Shown here one piece after another: positions 32,451 to 33,478 of a stretch of 33,478 nt of DNA. The position numbers and the translations under genes were made by a program. Source of the stretch: Crenothrix polyspora (lineage in GTDB: Bacteria; Pseudomonadota; Gammaproteobacteria; Methylococcales; Methylomonadaceae). Positions within the stretch are counted from its first letter, which is position 1. Each line of letters begins with the position of its first letter. The notes below the pieces were generated by a model. The model was given only the letters and a program-made list of their open reading frames with translations. It did no database searches and was not told the origin of the DNA. Where the stretch lies: assembly GCF_900163745.1 (NCBI RefSeq), contig NZ_FUKJ01000429.1, positions 1-33,478 of the forward strand, written 5' to 3'.

Positions 32451-33478
32451 TTTTTTATGCTCCAGCAATAATGAATTCTGCTATTGCGGGCAAAATCAGC
32501 CGGTACCGTTGCCGCACTCATATCAGTTACCGTAAATTCAGAAAATGCCGCATGATCAAATTTAAAACGCCGAAAATTAGTGGAAAAATATAACACGCCA
32601 CCAGTCGCCAACAAGGCCAGGGCTTTGTTAATTAATTCCACATGATTTTCCTGTATATCAAAGGCATCATCCATGCGTTTGGAATTAGAAAACGTCGGTG
32701 GATCCAGAAAAATCAAATCATAGCGTTTTTTATAAACCTGCCGCGCTTCAGTTTCCAGCCACTCCAGGCAATCGGCCTGAATATAGTGATGTTGATCTTC
32801 ATCTACCTGATTATTCAACGCCATATTAGCTTTGGCCCAATTTAAATAAGTATTGGACATATCCACCGTTGTGGTTTGCTTAGCGCCACCCATAGCCGCA
32901 TGAACCGTGGCACTGCCCGTATAGGCGAACAAATTTAAAAAGCGTTTATCTTTGGCCTGCTGCTGAATCAACAATCGGATTGGACGATGATCTAAAAATA
33001 AGCCGGTATCCAAATAATCTTCAAAATTAACCCGTAACTTGCAGCCACCTTCTTCAACAACATGAAAGCGGCCTTGATCGCTGAATTTTTCGTATTGGTC
33101 AGTTTTACGTTGCTTACGGCGTATTTTTAAGAACACATTTTCGCGGCTCACGCCAAACACGCCAGGAATTTCCGCCATCACACCTGCCAAACGCTGATCG
33201 GCTTTATGTTGATCGATACTTTTTGGCGGTTCGTATTCTTGCACGTTAATCCAGGTTTGTTCGCCTTGATAAACATCAACCGCTACTGCGTATTCCGGTA
33301 AATCAGCATCATAAACCCGATAGCAACTGATATGGTTTTGCTTCGCCCATTGCCGCCATTTCTTGAGATTTTTTTTCAGGCGATTGGCAAACATCTCTGC
33401 ACCAACACCCACGCCCTCTTCATCTGGCATCGGCCCGCCTGCCGTTGCCAATTCAATCCGCTCTTCCTGGGTTTGCGC
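32447..33478 (-). CDS. rlmKL: 23S rRNA methyltransferase RlmKL, C-terminal part (cut by the window edge)
   Basis: Only the last 344 codons are in the window; the frame stays open to the right edge. The segment matches the RlmK half of bifunctional RlmKL, which in E. coli (702 residues) makes m7G2069, while the missing N-terminal half makes m2G2445. FANRLKKNLKKWRQWAKQ and YRVYDADLPEYAVAVDVY mark the start of the RlmK half. RFLNLFAYTGSATVHAAMGGA is the SAM-binding motif, and FLDPPTFSNSKRM is the catalytic DPPxF-type motif. A TTG at 33451 is not a convincing start. acyP overlaps its stop. Confidence 0.93.
   Translation of the reverse strand, partial: AQTQEERIELATAGGPMPDEEGVGVGAEMFANRLKKNLKKWRQWAKQNHISCYRVYDADLPEYAVAVDVYQGEQTWINVQEYEPPKSIDQHKADQRLAGVMAEIPGVFGVSRENVFLKIRRKQRKTDQYEKFSDQGRFHVVEEGGCKLRVNFEDYLDTGLFLDHRPIRLLIQQQAKDKRFLNLFAYTGSATVHAAMGGAKQTTTVDMSNTYLNWAKANMALNNQVDEDQHHYIQADCLEWLETEARQVYKKRYDLIFLDPPTFSNSKRMDDAFDIQENHVELINKALALLATGGVLYFSTNFRRFKFDHAAFSEFTVTDMSAATVPADFARNSRIHYCWSIKK

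Noticed and set aside
32447-33451. Treating the TTG at 33451 as the start of a complete methyltransferase
   Set aside because: The frame stays open to the window edge and the sequence matches the second half of RlmKL, so the gene is cut by the window.
1-33478. tRNA, rRNA, CRISPR arrays, insertion sequences, prophage genes
   Set aside because: Looked for on both strands. No regularly spaced repeats, transposase or integrase coding regions, or recognisable tRNA arms were found.

Overview
The window looks like core chromosome of a gammaproteobacterium. Several gene neighbourhoods are ones known from Pseudomonas-type and other gammaproteobacterial genomes: dsbA-cytochrome c4 divergent from engB; asmA-mutY-yggX; glnE-ilvE-waaF-waaC; yicC-gmk beside rph-rdgB. 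A Sco/di-haem cytochrome c peroxidase fusion, cytochrome c4, moderate GC and several unnamed small membrane or secreted proteins would suit a methanotroph of the order Methylococcales. That placement is an inference from gene content, because no methane oxidation gene or rRNA is present. No tRNA, rRNA, insertion sequence or CRISPR array was seen.

Layout, left to right. 1-5.0 kb: an M20 amidohydrolase (-), a YaiL/DUF2058 protein (+), a soluble GGDEF diguanylate cyclase (-), then dsbA and cytochrome c4 (-). 5.1-7.7 kb: engB and glnS (+), separated by a palindromic repeat built of 9-bp units. 7.7-8.7 kb: two unnamed genes (-), one secreted and one membrane. 8.9-11.6 kb: an asmA-mutY-yggX operon (-) in which AsmA lacks its usual C-terminal part. 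11.9-13.7 kb: a small membrane protein (+), a 2-Cys peroxiredoxin (-) and an AP2-like presumed DNA-binding protein (+). 13.9-21.6 kb: a long minus-strand run consisting of the Sco-peroxidase fusion, glnE, ilvE, waaF and waaC. 21.8-23.6 kb: a DUF2905 protein (+), gmk and yicC (-). 23.6-27.9 kb: a eukaryotic-type Ser/Thr kinase, rph, rdgB, a NahK-like sugar kinase and a hotdog-fold protein (+). 27.9-29.3 kb: dbpA (-). 29.5-30.1 kb: a HigBA-type toxin-antitoxin pair (-). 30.4-32.0 kb: a secreted metzincin protease with its own prodomain (+). 32.2-33.5 kb: acylphosphatase and the C-terminal half of rlmKL (-), which runs off the right edge.

Functional themes: ribosome and RNA biology (engB, glnS, dbpA, rlmKL, rph, and yicC as a nuclease); nucleotide supply and sanitation (gmk, rdgB, mutY); the periplasmic redox and envelope set (dsbA, cytochrome c4, Sco-peroxidase, AsmA, WaaF/WaaC); nitrogen and amino acid control (glnE, ilvE). 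The accessory-looking parts are the toxin-antitoxin/protease stretch near 29.4-32.1 kb and the AP2-like gene near 13.1-13.9 kb. No clearly new multi-gene defence or biosynthetic system is visible. The items most worth a second look are the Sco-peroxidase fusion with an unusual CX5C site, the NahK-like/hotdog gene pair, the AP2-like protein, the metzincin and the shortened AsmA.
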